Numbered from the stretch's first letter, positions 41,638 to 50,002 are shown. The stretch: DNA of 64,000 nt from Spirochaetota bacterium (GCA_018262985.1 JADFDI010000004.1:1-64000); one strand, 5' to 3'. The notes: generated by a model not told the origin, from the letters alone. Made by a program: numbers and translations.

Positions 41638-41647
41638 GGTGAAGGCC

Positions 41648-42088
41648 ATGAAGGAAACGGAAGGATTCAAGGAAGCGCACGAGCGCATGCGCCCCGGCCA
41701 TATCACCGCCCAGGGCTTCCTCGGCGCCGACGGGCGGCCGCTCGCCGACATCGTCGCGCGCGACGAGGGCGAGTTCCGCCGCCTGGGCCTGACCTTCGAG
41801 GGCGTCGCGGCCGAGCTGCGCCGCCTCCGCGACGAGGGCCGCCGCGGCCTCGGCGAGCCCATCACCGTCGGCGGCGCCGTGGTGACGGTCGGCGACGCGC
41901 GGGGGCTACTGCCCTGCCCCTGGGACGACGGCACCTTCCACAAGGATTCCGTCGCAGTCGAGCGCGGCGGGACCCGGATCGTCTACTCGGACCTCTCGAT
42001 CCACATGCTGGAAAGGCACCATTTCTGCCAGGGCGAGGGCTCCGCGTTCCGGCTCGACCCCGGCGCGCTGAAACGGGTCGTCGGATAG
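41648..42088 (+). CDS. Unknown protein at the end of the rnf/nqr operon
   Basis: 146 aa from ATG 41648 (GAGGTGA upstream; a GTG at 41639 is also possible). It is soluble, with no signal or membrane segment. Conserved-looking features are LPCPWDDGTFHKD and a C-terminal SIHMLERHHFCQGEGSAFR containing three His and a Cys, which could bind metal. I do not recognise the family. It is 10 bp behind nqrF and followed by the operon terminator, so it likely serves the same complex, perhaps as an assembly or regulatory factor. Confidence 0.7.
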   Translation: MKETEGFKEAHERMRPGHITAQGFLGADGRPLADIVARDEGEFRRLGLTFEGVAAELRRLRDEGRRGLGEPITVGGAVVTVGDARGLLPCPWDDGTFHKDSVAVERGGTRIVYSDLSIHMLERHHFCQGEGSAFRLDPGALKRVVG

Positions 42089-42122
42089 GAACGGCAGCCG
42101 GGTCTCCCCCGCCGGAACCGAG

Positions 42123-42161
42123 CGGCCTGAAGGGACGCGCCGCGTCCTTTTAGGCCGTTTT
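42123..42161 (+). terminator. Terminator of the rnf/nqr operon
   Basis: Arms CGGCCT/AGGCCG and GGACGCG/CGCGTCC form a two-part stem, followed by TTTTCATTT. It lies about 35 bases after the stop at 42088. Confidence 0.85.
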
Positions 42162-42181
42162 CATTTCCATCGACGCGGCCG

Positions 42182-43645
42182 ATGATTGAAAGGATGGACT
42201 CCCGCAAGCAACCCTTCCGACTGGCCGCCCAGGGCCTCGCCATAGCCATCGAGCGCTTCGGCAAGCGCGAGCTCGCGAACCACGCCGCGGCCGGCGCCTA
42301 CGGCTTCCTGCTCTCGGCCGCGCCCGCGGTGCTCGTCGTCTTCTGGCTGACCACGCTCTTCCTGCCGGACCCCGGAGAGCTCGCCAGCCGCTTCGCCGCG
42401 CTCGCCGCCCCCTTCCTGGGCGGCGCCGACCCGACCACGGTCATCCGCGCCCTTTACAGCCAGCGCCTCGGCTACGCGACGGGCTTCGTCGCCATACTCT
42501 CGCTGCTGTGGACGGGCCGCGTCTTCGTGCTGTCCATCCAGCGCGGTTTGCGCGTCGTGCACGGCACGGGCGAAGGAGCCGACCCGGTCCGCGAGAACGT
42601 CTGGACCTTCGGCGGCGAGATCGTGGTCATCGTGGTGGTGGTGGCGGTGCTCCTCGCCTCGTCCGCCTTCGAGGCGGTCGCGCGCTTCCTCGCAAGGGAA
42701 CTGGGCGCGGGCGCCCCGGGAGTCCTGACCCGCGCCGCCTTCGACCTTTCGTCGACCCTCATCCTCTTCATCGTCATCATGACGACCTACGGCTTCCTCC
42801 CCGCGCGCAAGGCGGTCTGGAGGCGGCAGGCCGCCATGGCCGCCCTCTGCGTCGCCACCTTCGAGGTCGGATCGGCCGTCCTCCGCTTCACCATCGACGT
42901 CTCGCGCGTGGGCCTGCTCTACGGCGTCATCGGAAACCTGGTCATAGCCCTCCTCAACGTGTACCTGTTCTTCTCGCTCTACTACTTCTTCGCGGAACTG
43001 GATTCGGTGCTCGCGGACTTCGACGCGCTCGTGTTCACCCGCTACCAGCACGCCTCGCGCGGCGCCAAGGGACTCGAGCGCTGGCTCTACGGCGCGCCGC
43101 CCCGCCTCATGGCGCGCTACGGCCGCGCGCTGGCCCCGGGTGAGGTCCTCTTCCGCGAGGGCGACGAGGACCCGACGGCCTGGTTCCTCTCGGAGGGCTC
43201 GGTCGGCATCTACCTCGGAAAGACCCCCGACCCGTCTCGCCTGACCGCGCTGATCAAGCCCGGCGAACTCTTCGGCGAGATGGCCTTCCTGCTCGGCGAG
43301 AAGCGCAGCGCCACCGCGGCCGCCCTCGCCCCGTCGACCCTGGTCGCCCTGCCGCCCGCCGTCTTCGAACGCGTGATAGCCGGCGACGCCCGCGCCTCGC
43401 GGCGCGTGGTGGCCGCGCTGGCCAACCGCCTCCGCGACGCCGACCGCAAGATGGCCGCCGACGCGGTCGACCTCGACGGCCTGGAGGAGGTCCCCGGGCC
43501 CGGGCCGGAGGGCGGGCCTGAAGCGCCGGACGCTCCGGCCCCCGCGCCGGCCTTCGCGCGGACCACCGAACCGGTCCCGGAACCGGCGCAGCCCGCCGGG
43601 CCCGACGCCGCATCCGGCGCCGGAGGGACGGACCCGCGGACATGA
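42182..43645 (+). CDS. YihY/BrkB-family membrane protein fused to a cyclic-nucleotide-binding domain
   Basis: 487 aa. Residues ~1-290 are a YihY (BrkB) domain: about six helices, with the N-terminal HAAAGAYGFLLSAAPAVLVVF and the later LLYGVIGNLVIALLNVYLFF. Residues ~320-430 are a CRP/cNMP-type jelly roll with LAPGEVLFREGDEDPTAWF, LIKPGELFGEMAFLLGEKRSATAAA (the phosphate-binding cassette, in parts) and VFERVIAGD. The last 60 residues are Pro/Ala-rich and likely disordered. The fusion suggests a membrane process gated by cAMP, c-di-GMP or another ligand. It overlaps the phosphodiesterase gene that follows by four bases. Confidence 0.88.
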   Translation: MIERMDSRKQPFRLAAQGLAIAIERFGKRELANHAAAGAYGFLLSAAPAVLVVFWLTTLFLPDPGELASRFAALAAPFLGGADPTTVIRALYSQRLGYATGFVAILSLLWTGRVFVLSIQRGLRVVHGTGEGADPVRENVWTFGGEIVVIVVVVAVLLASSAFEAVARFLARELGAGAPGVLTRAAFDLSSTLILFIVIMTTYGFLPARKAVWRRQAAMAALCVATFEVGSAVLRFTIDVSRVGLLYGVIGNLVIALLNVYLFFSLYYFFAELDSVLADFDALVFTRYQHASRGAKGLERWLYGAPPRLMARYGRALAPGEVLFREGDEDPTAWFLSEGSVGIYLGKTPDPSRLTALIKPGELFGEMAFLLGEKRSATAAALAPSTLVALPPAVFERVIAGDARASRRVVAALANRLRDADRKMAADAVDLDGLEEVPGPGPEGGPEAPDAPAPAPAFARTTEPVPEPAQPAGPDAASGAGGTDPRT

Positions 43646-44181
43646 GGATACTCGTCGTTTCGGACACGCACGGCGAGATCGGCGCCCTCGCCTTCGTCCT
43701 CTCGAAGCTCGGCGGTCGGGCCGACCTGCTGGTGCATTGCGGCGACGGCGCCGAGGACGCGGAACGGGCGCGGTCGCTCGGCCTGCCCTGCCCGCCCGTC
43801 GTGGCGGTGCGCGGCAACGTTGACCTCGACCGCAGGCTGCCGGCGTCCCGCTCGCTCGCGGTGGACGGAATTCCGATACTGGCCCTGCACGGCAACGCCT
43901 GGCTCGACGGGGCCGGATCCCTGCTGCCGCTCGCGCTCCACGGGGCCGAGAAGGGCGCCGCGGTGCTGCTCTTCGGCCACACCCACCACCCGGCGCTCGC
44001 GGACGCTGGAGGCCTCGTCCTCGTGAACCCGGGCAGCCTCTCCCGGCCCCGCGGCGGCCGCGGAAAAAGCTTCGTCCTGCTCCGCGTCGACCCGGGCCCC
44101 GGACCGGCCCGCGACCGCGTCGAAGCCCTCTTCTACGAGGTGGCGGGGAAATCGCTCAGGAGCTTCGACCCCCGCGTTTGA
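43642..44181 (+). CDS. YfcE/MJ0936-family metallophosphoesterase
   Basis: 179 aa. Metal-binding motifs: SDTHGE (9-14 region), HCGDGAEDA, VRGNVD, LHGNAW and FGHTHHP, followed by VNPGSLSRPRGG. Members hydrolyse phosphodiesters such as model substrates and possibly cyclic nucleotides or small phosphoesters in the cytoplasm. Coupling (ATGA overlap) to a gene with a cyclic-nucleotide-binding domain makes a nucleotide-signalling role worth considering, though that is inference. Confidence 0.93.
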   Translation: MRILVVSDTHGEIGALAFVLSKLGGRADLLVHCGDGAEDAERARSLGLPCPPVVAVRGNVDLDRRLPASRSLAVDGIPILALHGNAWLDGAGSLLPLALHGAEKGAAVLLFGHTHHPALADAGGLVLVNPGSLSRPRGGRGKSFVLLRVDPGPGPARDRVEALFYEVAGKSLRSFDPRV

Positions 44182-44205
44182 TATCCGCGCCCGCCCGCCT
44201 ATAGT
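44178..44205 (+). promoter_or_regulatory. Sigma70-type promoter of the 345-aa membrane protein gene
   Basis: TTGATA (44178-44183), a 16-base spacer and TATAGT (44200-44205). The -35 box overlaps the stop codon of the upstream phosphoesterase gene. The ATG at 44226 follows with GGAGGG as ribosome site. Confidence 0.65.
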
Positions 44206-44225
44206 TGGTGTCGCGGAGGGCAATC

Positions 44226-45263
44226 ATGGTCGACACGAAAACGGACGGCGGATTCAGGCTCGGAACGGTGACGGCGATTTCGGTGGCGGCGTCGCTCGCG
44301 CTGACGGCCTTGATCGCGGCGCTCTCGCCCCTCCTCGCGCGCTGGCGGCCCCTGATCGGCCCCGACCTCGGCGCCGCCCATTACTACTGGCAGCTCGCGA
44401 AGCCGACGCTCTCGGGCGGCCTCTCGGCCTGGGCGCTCTACGCCGTCCACCAGGCCGGCCTCTTCTACCTGGTCTGGAAGCTCTCGAAAGAGAAGGCCCA
44501 CCCGGACGCGGCCAGCCGCCTCAACGTCGCCGCCCTCGCCTGGAACGGCGCCTTCGTCCTCGTCCACGTCCTGCAGACCCACCTGTTTTACGACGGCCTC
44601 GCGCAGTACGTGCCGGTCTGGTCGAGCCAGTACTCCGTCATCGGCATGTTGGTCATCATCCTCTACTCGGCCGCCCCGAGGCGCGGCCTCATTCTCGGCA
44701 AATTCGGCAAATGGGACTCGAAAGCCCGCGCCTGGGTGCTCTCCTGGCACGGCTACTACATAGCCTGGGCGCTCTGCTACACCTTCTGGTTCCACCCGAC
44801 CGAGGGCGACTACGGCCTCCTCACGGGCTTCTTCTACATGTTCCTGCTCTTCGTCCAACTTTCGCTGCCGAACACGAAGCTCCACCTTGCCCTCGGCTGG
44901 GTGGCCCTGCTCGAGGTCCTGGTCGGCGTCCACGGACCGGCCATCGCCATCCAGAAGGCCGTCTCGGGCATCTCGGGCGAGCGCGACGTCGCCGGCCCCG
45001 GCATCTGGATCATGTTCGCCTCGGGCTTCCTCTTCATGTTCGCCTTCACGGGCCAGTACGGGCTCAAGCTCAAGGGTCGGGGACGCGCCCTCGTGCTCGC
45101 GCTCTACGCGGCGCTGATCGCGGGCCTCTTCGCGTGGCGCGGCTACGACCGGCTCTTCGAGGTGGCCTTCATCCCGACCGCCCTCTACGGCGGCGCCATC
45201 GCGCTCGCGGTTTTCGCGCGAGCGGCGACGTTCCGGCGCAAGGCGGCGGCGCCCGCGGTCTGA
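44226..45263 (+). CDS. Polytopic membrane protein of unknown function
   Basis: 345 aa with about nine hydrophobic segments and no signal peptide. Notable in-membrane polar groups are HYYWQLAKP (loop 1), HVLQTHLFYDG and LSWHGYYIAW, and a HGPAIAIQ loop; these repeated His and Tyr residues suggest an active site or ligand site rather than a plain transporter. The last loop is basic (FRRKAAAPAV). I do not recognise the family. It is followed by the hexapeptide acyltransferase gene about 100 bp later on the same strand. Confidence 0.7.
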   Translation: MVDTKTDGGFRLGTVTAISVAASLALTALIAALSPLLARWRPLIGPDLGAAHYYWQLAKPTLSGGLSAWALYAVHQAGLFYLVWKLSKEKAHPDAASRLNVAALAWNGAFVLVHVLQTHLFYDGLAQYVPVWSSQYSVIGMLVIILYSAAPRRGLILGKFGKWDSKARAWVLSWHGYYIAWALCYTFWFHPTEGDYGLLTGFFYMFLLFVQLSLPNTKLHLALGWVALLEVLVGVHGPAIAIQKAVSGISGERDVAGPGIWIMFASGFLFMFAFTGQYGLKLKGRGRALVLALYAALIAGLFAWRGYDRLFEVAFIPTALYGGAIALAVFARAATFRRKAAAPAV

Positions 45264-45363
45264 GGAACGCGCGCGCCCGCCCGGCGGCCCGGCCGGCGAT
45301 GGCGTTTTTTTCGTGGCGCCTTTCGCGATTCGCCTTTATCATGAGCGCCCTTCCGGAGGCAGC

Positions 45364-46206
45364 ATGAAGAAGAACGTCCTGGTCGCCCTCTACGAATCGT
45401 CGCCGGCGCAGATCCTCATCGCCCTCCTCGTCAACGCCTTCTACGCCGCCGTGCTCGGCCTCTCGCTCGCGCCCTCGGCCTGGATAGTCTGGGCGAGCGC
45501 CGCGCGCGTCTTCGGCTTCGGTCCCGGCTCCGGAAGCGCGGCCCGCGGCCTCGCGGGGCTGCTCGGCGGCGCCGCGAAAAGCGCGCCCGGCTTCGGCTCC
45601 TTCGTCCTCCTCGGCCTCGCGGGCGGCGCCGCGGTGTTCACCTACTTCCTCTGGGGCGCCATCTTCCAGGCGACGCTCGTGCGCCTCCTTTCGGTCGGCA
45701 TCAAGCCCGGCCGCTACCCCAAGGTCAGCTCGGTCACCCTGCGCTGGCTCGTCTACTCGGGCATCTACAACATCTCGACGCGCACCGTCCTGCCCTTCAT
45801 CCCGGTCTCGTGGTTCATCACCGCGTACTTCCGCATAATCGGCGCGAAGATCGGCCGCAACGTCTTCATCAACACGCCCTGGCTCAACGACGCCTACCTC
45901 CTCACGCTCGAGGACGGCGTCATCCTCGGCGGCAACGCGGAAATCTCCTGCCACCTCTACGAGCGCGACTGGCTCCACCTCGAGCGCATCCGCATCGGCA
46001 AGGACAGCCTGGTCGGCACGGGCGCCTACGTCCCGCCCGGCACCGACATCGGCGAGCGCTGCGTGGTCGGCGCGCGCTGCTACCTCCGCAAGGGCACGAA
46101 CCTCCCCGACGGCTCGGTCTACACCGTCATCGCGGGCCTGCCCGCGCGCCGCGCCTTCGGCATCGAGAAAGGCCGCGCCCCGCTCCGGGAAGGACGGGGG
46201 GAATAG
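45364..46206 (+). CDS. Membrane-anchored hexapeptide-repeat (LbetaH) acyltransferase-like protein
   Basis: 280 aa. Two or three N-terminal membrane segments (~15-40, ~75-105 and a weaker one near 140-165) are followed from ~155 by a left-handed beta-helix: GAKIGRNVFINTP, LEDGVILGGNAEISCHL, IRIGKDSLVGTGAYVPPGTDIGERCVVGA in pieces, then CYLRKGTNLPDG. Such proteins transfer acetyl or other acyl groups from CoA to sugars or amino acids, often on surface polymers. GGAGGCAGC precedes ATG 45364. Confidence 0.82.
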   Translation: MKKNVLVALYESSPAQILIALLVNAFYAAVLGLSLAPSAWIVWASAARVFGFGPGSGSAARGLAGLLGGAAKSAPGFGSFVLLGLAGGAAVFTYFLWGAIFQATLVRLLSVGIKPGRYPKVSSVTLRWLVYSGIYNISTRTVLPFIPVSWFITAYFRIIGAKIGRNVFINTPWLNDAYLLTLEDGVILGGNAEISCHLYERDWLHLERIRIGKDSLVGTGAYVPPGTDIGERCVVGARCYLRKGTNLPDGSVYTVIAGLPARRAFGIEKGRAPLREGRGE

Positions 46207-46319
46207 GCGCCGGGGCTCCTAGCTCGCTTCGCGTCGACCCGAGGCGGCGGGTCGCGTTTTCAGCGAGAGGCGGCGGGCTTCGCCGCGCGCGAAGGCATCG
46301 AAAAGGCGTCGCCCCCAGA

Positions 46320-46353
46320 AAACTGAACGGCCGCCCCGGAATGGGGCGGCCGT
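46320..46353 (-). terminator. Terminator downstream of the glycerate kinase gene
   Basis: Perfect 11-bp arms ACGGCCGCCCC (46327-46337) and GGGGCGGCCGT (46343-46353). On the minus strand it is followed by TCAGTTTTCT. It could also end the plus-strand acyltransferase transcript. Confidence 0.7.
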
Positions 46354-46413
46354 CTGCATTCAAGGTACGCGTCGCTACTTCGCGAGCTTCGCCTCGAAGA
46401 GCGGCTTGCCGGA

Positions 46414-47832
46414 TCAGCGCACCAGCACGAGCTGCAGGTCGCAGACGTTGGTGCCGGTGGGGCCGGTCCTGAGGAGGCCGCCGACCCGGTCGAAGAAATG
46501 CCAGGAGTCGTTGCGCGCGAGGAAGGCGCGGGGGTCGAGCCCGGCCGCGCGCGAGCGCTCGAGGATCTCGAGGTCGGCGAAGGCGCCCGCGGCGTCGGTG
46601 GGGCCGTCGTTGCCGTCGGTGCCCGCGGACAGGAAGCAGAGCCGCGACGCCCATTCCGGCGAGCTTTCCGAGAGCCCGACGAGGAAGGCGAGCGCCGCCT
46701 CCTGGTTGCGGCCGCCTAAGCCTTCGCCCCGGATGGTCACCGTGGTCTCGCCGCCGCCGATGATGCAGCCCGGGGCCCCGACGGGCGCGCCGCGGCTCGC
46801 CGCCTCGACGCCCATGCCGAGCCAGGCGCGCGCGAGCTCGCGGGCCTCGCCCTCGAAGCGCGAGCCGAGGTAGAGGCTCCCGTAGCCGCGCGCGCGCGCC
46901 TCGTCCAGCGCCGCGAGCGCGGCCACGCGGTTCGAGCCGATGACGAAGTTGCGCACCTTTTCGAACGCCGGGTCGCCGGGCTTCGGCGTGTCGGCCAGCA
47001 TGCCGCCCGCGCCGTTCCGGAGCAGGGCCGGCACGGCGGGCGGCACCTTGTCGACGATCCGGTAGCGCTCGAGGATGCCGAGCGCGTCCTGCCAGGTGCT
47101 CGCGTCGGGGACGGTCGGTCCCGAGGCTATCGACGAAAGCTCGTCGCCGATGACGTCCGAGAGGATCAGCGTGATCGAGCTCGCGGGCGAGAGCGCCGCC
47201 GCGAGCCGTCCGCCCTTCACCGACGAAAGGTGCCGTCGCACCGTGTTGATCTCGCGGATGTCGGCGCCGCAGGCGAGGAGCTCGCGCGTGGCGGCCTGCT
47301 TGTCGGCCAGCGTGATGCCGCCGAGCAGGTCGCTCCACGGCGCGGCCAGCAGCGCCGAGCCGCCGCCCGACACGAGCACGAGCGCGAGGTCGCGCGGCCC
47401 GGCCTCGCGGGCCAGCTTGAGCAGGGCCCGGGCGGCCTCCACGCTCGACTCGTCCGGCACCGGATGCGCGGCCTCCATGACGCGGATCCGCCCGAGCGGC
47501 TCGGCGAAGCCCTTCTTGACGGCCGCTACGCCGCCCGAGAGGCGATCGCCCAGCACGTCCTCGACGCCCGCCGCCATCCGGCACGCCGCCTTTCCGAAGG
47601 CCAGCACCAGCACGCGGTCGAAGCCGTCCAGGTCGTAGACGGCCCCGGCGCCTTCGCCCCCCGGGCCCGCGGTAGTGCCGGCCGGGGGACGGACGACGAG
47701 CCGCGCCCCGTCGATGGACAGGGTCGAGCGGACGAGGGCGCGAGGGTCGACCTTAGCCACCGCCGCGCGGAAAATCGCCTCGGCGTCCGCGCGCGTCGCG
47801 GCGTAGTCTTTCGTTCCCTCGCGCCCTTCCAT
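46414..47832 (-). CDS. Glycerate 2-kinase (MOFRL family)
   Basis: 472 aa. The N-terminal DUF4147 domain has VLVLAFGKAACRMA, LVLVSGGGSALLAAP and INTVRRHLSSVKGGRLA. The C-terminal MOFRL domain has GGGETTVTIRGEGLGGRNQEAALA in pieces, SAGTDGNDGPTDAAGA and ends GLLRTGPTGTNVCDLQLVLV. It phosphorylates D-glycerate to 2-phosphoglycerate. Nine bases separate it from the GntP permease gene upstream on the same strand, so uptake and phosphorylation of glycerate (or a related acid) are probably coupled. After its TGA stop the frame remains open for 12 more codons (see findings). Confidence 0.93.
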   Translation of the reverse strand: MEGREGTKDYAATRADAEAIFRAAVAKVDPRALVRSTLSIDGARLVVRPPAGTTAGPGGEGAGAVYDLDGFDRVLVLAFGKAACRMAAGVEDVLGDRLSGGVAAVKKGFAEPLGRIRVMEAAHPVPDESSVEAARALLKLAREAGPRDLALVLVSGGGSALLAAPWSDLLGGITLADKQAATRELLACGADIREINTVRRHLSSVKGGRLAAALSPASSITLILSDVIGDELSSIASGPTVPDASTWQDALGILERYRIVDKVPPAVPALLRNGAGGMLADTPKPGDPAFEKVRNFVIGSNRVAALAALDEARARGYGSLYLGSRFEGEARELARAWLGMGVEAASRGAPVGAPGCIIGGGETTVTIRGEGLGGRNQEAALAFLVGLSESSPEWASRLCFLSAGTDGNDGPTDAAGAFADLEILERSRAAGLDPRAFLARNDSWHFFDRVGGLLRTGPTGTNVCDLQLVLVR

Positions 47833-47841
47833 TTCGTTCCC

Positions 47842-49173
47842 TTACATGAAGACCGACATGACGGCCACGACGAGCGCGGCCGTGATGCCCTCGACCGCCG
47901 TGGCGGACGAGTACGCCTTGTAGGCGGTGTTCACCGGCATGCCGGAGAACTGCGAGACCACCCAGAAGTAGCTGTCGTTGGCGTGCGACACGACCATGGA
48001 GCCAGCGCCGATGGCGATGACCGTCAGCGCCGGGTCGAGGCCGAGCTGCGCCAGCATCGGCGCCATGATGTTCGCGGTGGTGATGATGGCCACGGTCGAG
48101 GAGCCCTGCGCCGTCTTGAGCGCCGCGGCGATCAGGAAGGGCAGGAAGATGCCGAGCGAAAGGTTGGCCATGCCGCCCTTGATGAACTCGACGATGGGGC
48201 TGGCCGCGATGATGGCGCCGAAGGAGCCGCCCGCCGCGGTCACGACGAGGATGACGGCCGAGTCCTTGATGCCCTGGCCCATCCAGCCGTCGATGGCGTT
48301 CTTGAGCTCGCCCTTCTTCACGAGGAGGAGCGAGCAGAGCACGCCGAGCAGAAGCGCGGTGACCGGGTCGCCGATGAAGCGGATGAAGGTCTGGAAGCCC
48401 GCCTCGCCGAAGGGCTTCGAGGGGAATTCCGCGACGCTCTTGAGGAGGATGAGGGCGATCGGCAGCACGATCGGCAGGAAGGAGAGGAAGGTGTTCGGGA
48501 GCTTCCCGTACTTCTTCACGATGTCGGAATAGGACTCGTGGACGTCCGCCGGGATCTCGTACTTCTTCGCCACCTTGGTGGCCCAGAAGAGGCCCATGAG
48601 GCTGGCGGGAATGGCGGCGACGAGCCCGAGCAGGATGACGCGGCCGAGGTCGGCGCCGAGGGCGCCCGCGGCGGCGATGGGGCCCGGGGTGGGCGGCACC
48701 ATGGTGTGCGTCGCGTAGAGGCCCGTGGCCAGCGCGACCGCCATGACGGCCATCGAGGTTCCCGTCTCCTTGGCCAGCGCCTTGTTGAGCGGGTTGAGGA
48801 TCACGAAGCCCGAGTCGCAGAAGACCGGCACCGAGACGACGTAGCCGGCGGCGTTCATCGCGAGCGGCGCACGCTTCTTCCCCACCAGCTTGAGGATGGC
48901 CTGCGTCATCGAGAGGGCGGCGCCCGTCTTCTCGAGGATGGTGCCCATGATGGTGCCGGCCACGATGACGATGCCGATGTTCGTCAGCGTGCCGCCGAAG
49001 CCGGTCTTGATCTTGCCGACCACGTCGAGCGCGGGCAGGCCGATCGAGAGGCCGAACGCGAACGCGACGCCGATCAGCACGAGGAACGCGTTGACCTTGA
49101 ACTTGCCCGTCATGACCACGATGACGGCCACGGCCGCCACGAGCAGGACGAGGGCCAGAGTACCCGATACCAT
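47842..49173 (-). CDS. GntP-family organic acid permease
   Basis: 443 aa with about 12 membrane helices. GntP-family signatures are present: TKIGFGGTLTNIGIVIVAG-like TGFGGTLTNIGIVIVAGT near residue 55, CDSGFVILNPL, HTMVPPTPGPIAAA and SHANDSYFWVVSQFSG near the C-terminus. It is a proton symporter for gluconate-type or small hydroxy acids. AAGGAGGT lies 8 bases before ATG 49173. The operon with a glycerate kinase suggests glycerate as substrate. Confidence 0.95.
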   Translation of the reverse strand: MVSGTLALVLLVAAVAVIVVMTGKFKVNAFLVLIGVAFAFGLSIGLPALDVVGKIKTGFGGTLTNIGIVIVAGTIMGTILEKTGAALSMTQAILKLVGKKRAPLAMNAAGYVVSVPVFCDSGFVILNPLNKALAKETGTSMAVMAVALATGLYATHTMVPPTPGPIAAAGALGADLGRVILLGLVAAIPASLMGLFWATKVAKKYEIPADVHESYSDIVKKYGKLPNTFLSFLPIVLPIALILLKSVAEFPSKPFGEAGFQTFIRFIGDPVTALLLGVLCSLLLVKKGELKNAIDGWMGQGIKDSAVILVVTAAGGSFGAIIAASPIVEFIKGGMANLSLGIFLPFLIAAALKTAQGSSTVAIITTANIMAPMLAQLGLDPALTVIAIGAGSMVVSHANDSYFWVVSQFSGMPVNTAYKAYSSATAVEGITAALVVAVMSVFM

Positions 49174-49306
49174 GCGATACCTCCTTGGGGATATGAATAC
49201 CCGAATACTCTAGGGCCGGAAGCTTGATCGCGCCAGCGGCAAAAATCGCCCGGGTCCCCGGGGCGGGCCTTCCGTCCCGGCCCGCTCCCGGTCCATGATG
49301 GTCGCC

Positions 49307-50002
49307 ATGAGGATAGTGCTGCTTTCGGGGGATCGCGGCGCCGGCAAGACCACGGCGCTCGCCCGGTTCGCGGACGCCGCGCGCGACGCGGGGCTGCGCC
49401 CTGGCGGCGTCCTCCAGCCCGGCGTCTTCGCCGCCGACGGCTCGAAGTCGGGCTCGACCTGGCTCGACCCGGCCTCCGGCGCCTCCGGCGAGTTCGGGTC
49501 CAACGCGCGCGAGCTCGGCGGCCCTTCCTGGATGGCCTGGTCCTTCTCGGCATCGGGTCTGGAGGCCGCCAACCGCGCCGTCCTCGACGCGCTCGGGCGC
49601 GGCGCCGACCCGGTCCTGGTCGACGAGATCGGCCCCCTCGAGCTCCGCGCCGGCTCGGGCCTCTCCCCCGCGCTCCGCGCCCTCGAAGCGGGGGCGTGGG
49701 CGCGCGCGGGGACAGACCTCGAATCGCCAAAGGGGACAGACCTCGAATCGCCAAAGGGGACAGACCTCGAATCGCCAAAGGGGACAGACCTCGAGTCGTC
49801 AAAGGGGACAGACCCCGGCCGCCCCCTCGCCGTCGTCGCCGTCCGGTCCGCCCTGGCGGCCGAGCTCGCGGAGCGGCTCAAGGCGGAACGAACCATACCC
49901 ATCGACCCGTCGCGCCGCGAGGCGGCCTACGCGGAGCTGGCGGCGCTGCTCGCTCCCCGCCCGTCCGGACCCGGGCGGAGCGGCGAAAGCGAAGCTTCGT
50001 GA
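49307..50002 (+). CDS. P-loop NTPase (THEP1/NTPase-like) interrupted by an in-frame repeat
   Basis: About 231 aa. It begins MRIVLLSGDRGAGKTTALARF, with Walker A GDRGAGKT, then PGGVLQPGVF, and Walker B-like DPVLVDEIGPLEL, the layout of NTPase_1 (THEP1-like nucleoside triphosphatases). Residues ~134-170 are replaced by a tandem repeat of GTDLESPK (four and a half copies) encoded by a 24-bp DNA repeat, after which the normal ending (LAVVAVRSALAAELAERL) resumes. ATG 49307 was chosen; in-frame ATGs at 49295 and 49298 are possible. It is upstream of alr and probably unrelated to it. Confidence 0.75.
   Translation: MRIVLLSGDRGAGKTTALARFADAARDAGLRPGGVLQPGVFAADGSKSGSTWLDPASGASGEFGSNARELGGPSWMAWSFSASGLEAANRAVLDALGRGADPVLVDEIGPLELRAGSGLSPALRALEAGAWARAGTDLESPKGTDLESPKGTDLESPKGTDLESSKGTDPGRPLAVVAVRSALAAELAERLKAERTIPIDPSRREAAYAELAALLAPRPSGPGRSGESEAS
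49708..49815 (+). repeat. 24-bp in-frame tandem repeat
   Basis: Units start at 49708, 49732, 49756 and 49780, with a partial fifth at 49804. The unit begins GGGGACAGACCTCGAATCG and ends CCAAA. The first three copies are identical; the fourth has a few substitutions. Because 24 is divisible by three, copy-number change adds or removes eight residues without a frameshift. It lies inside the NTPase gene. Confidence 0.95.

Noticed and set aside
49708-49815. CRISPR-like array
   Set aside because: The 24-bp units are directly contiguous with no spacers, are in frame inside a gene and have no cas genes nearby.
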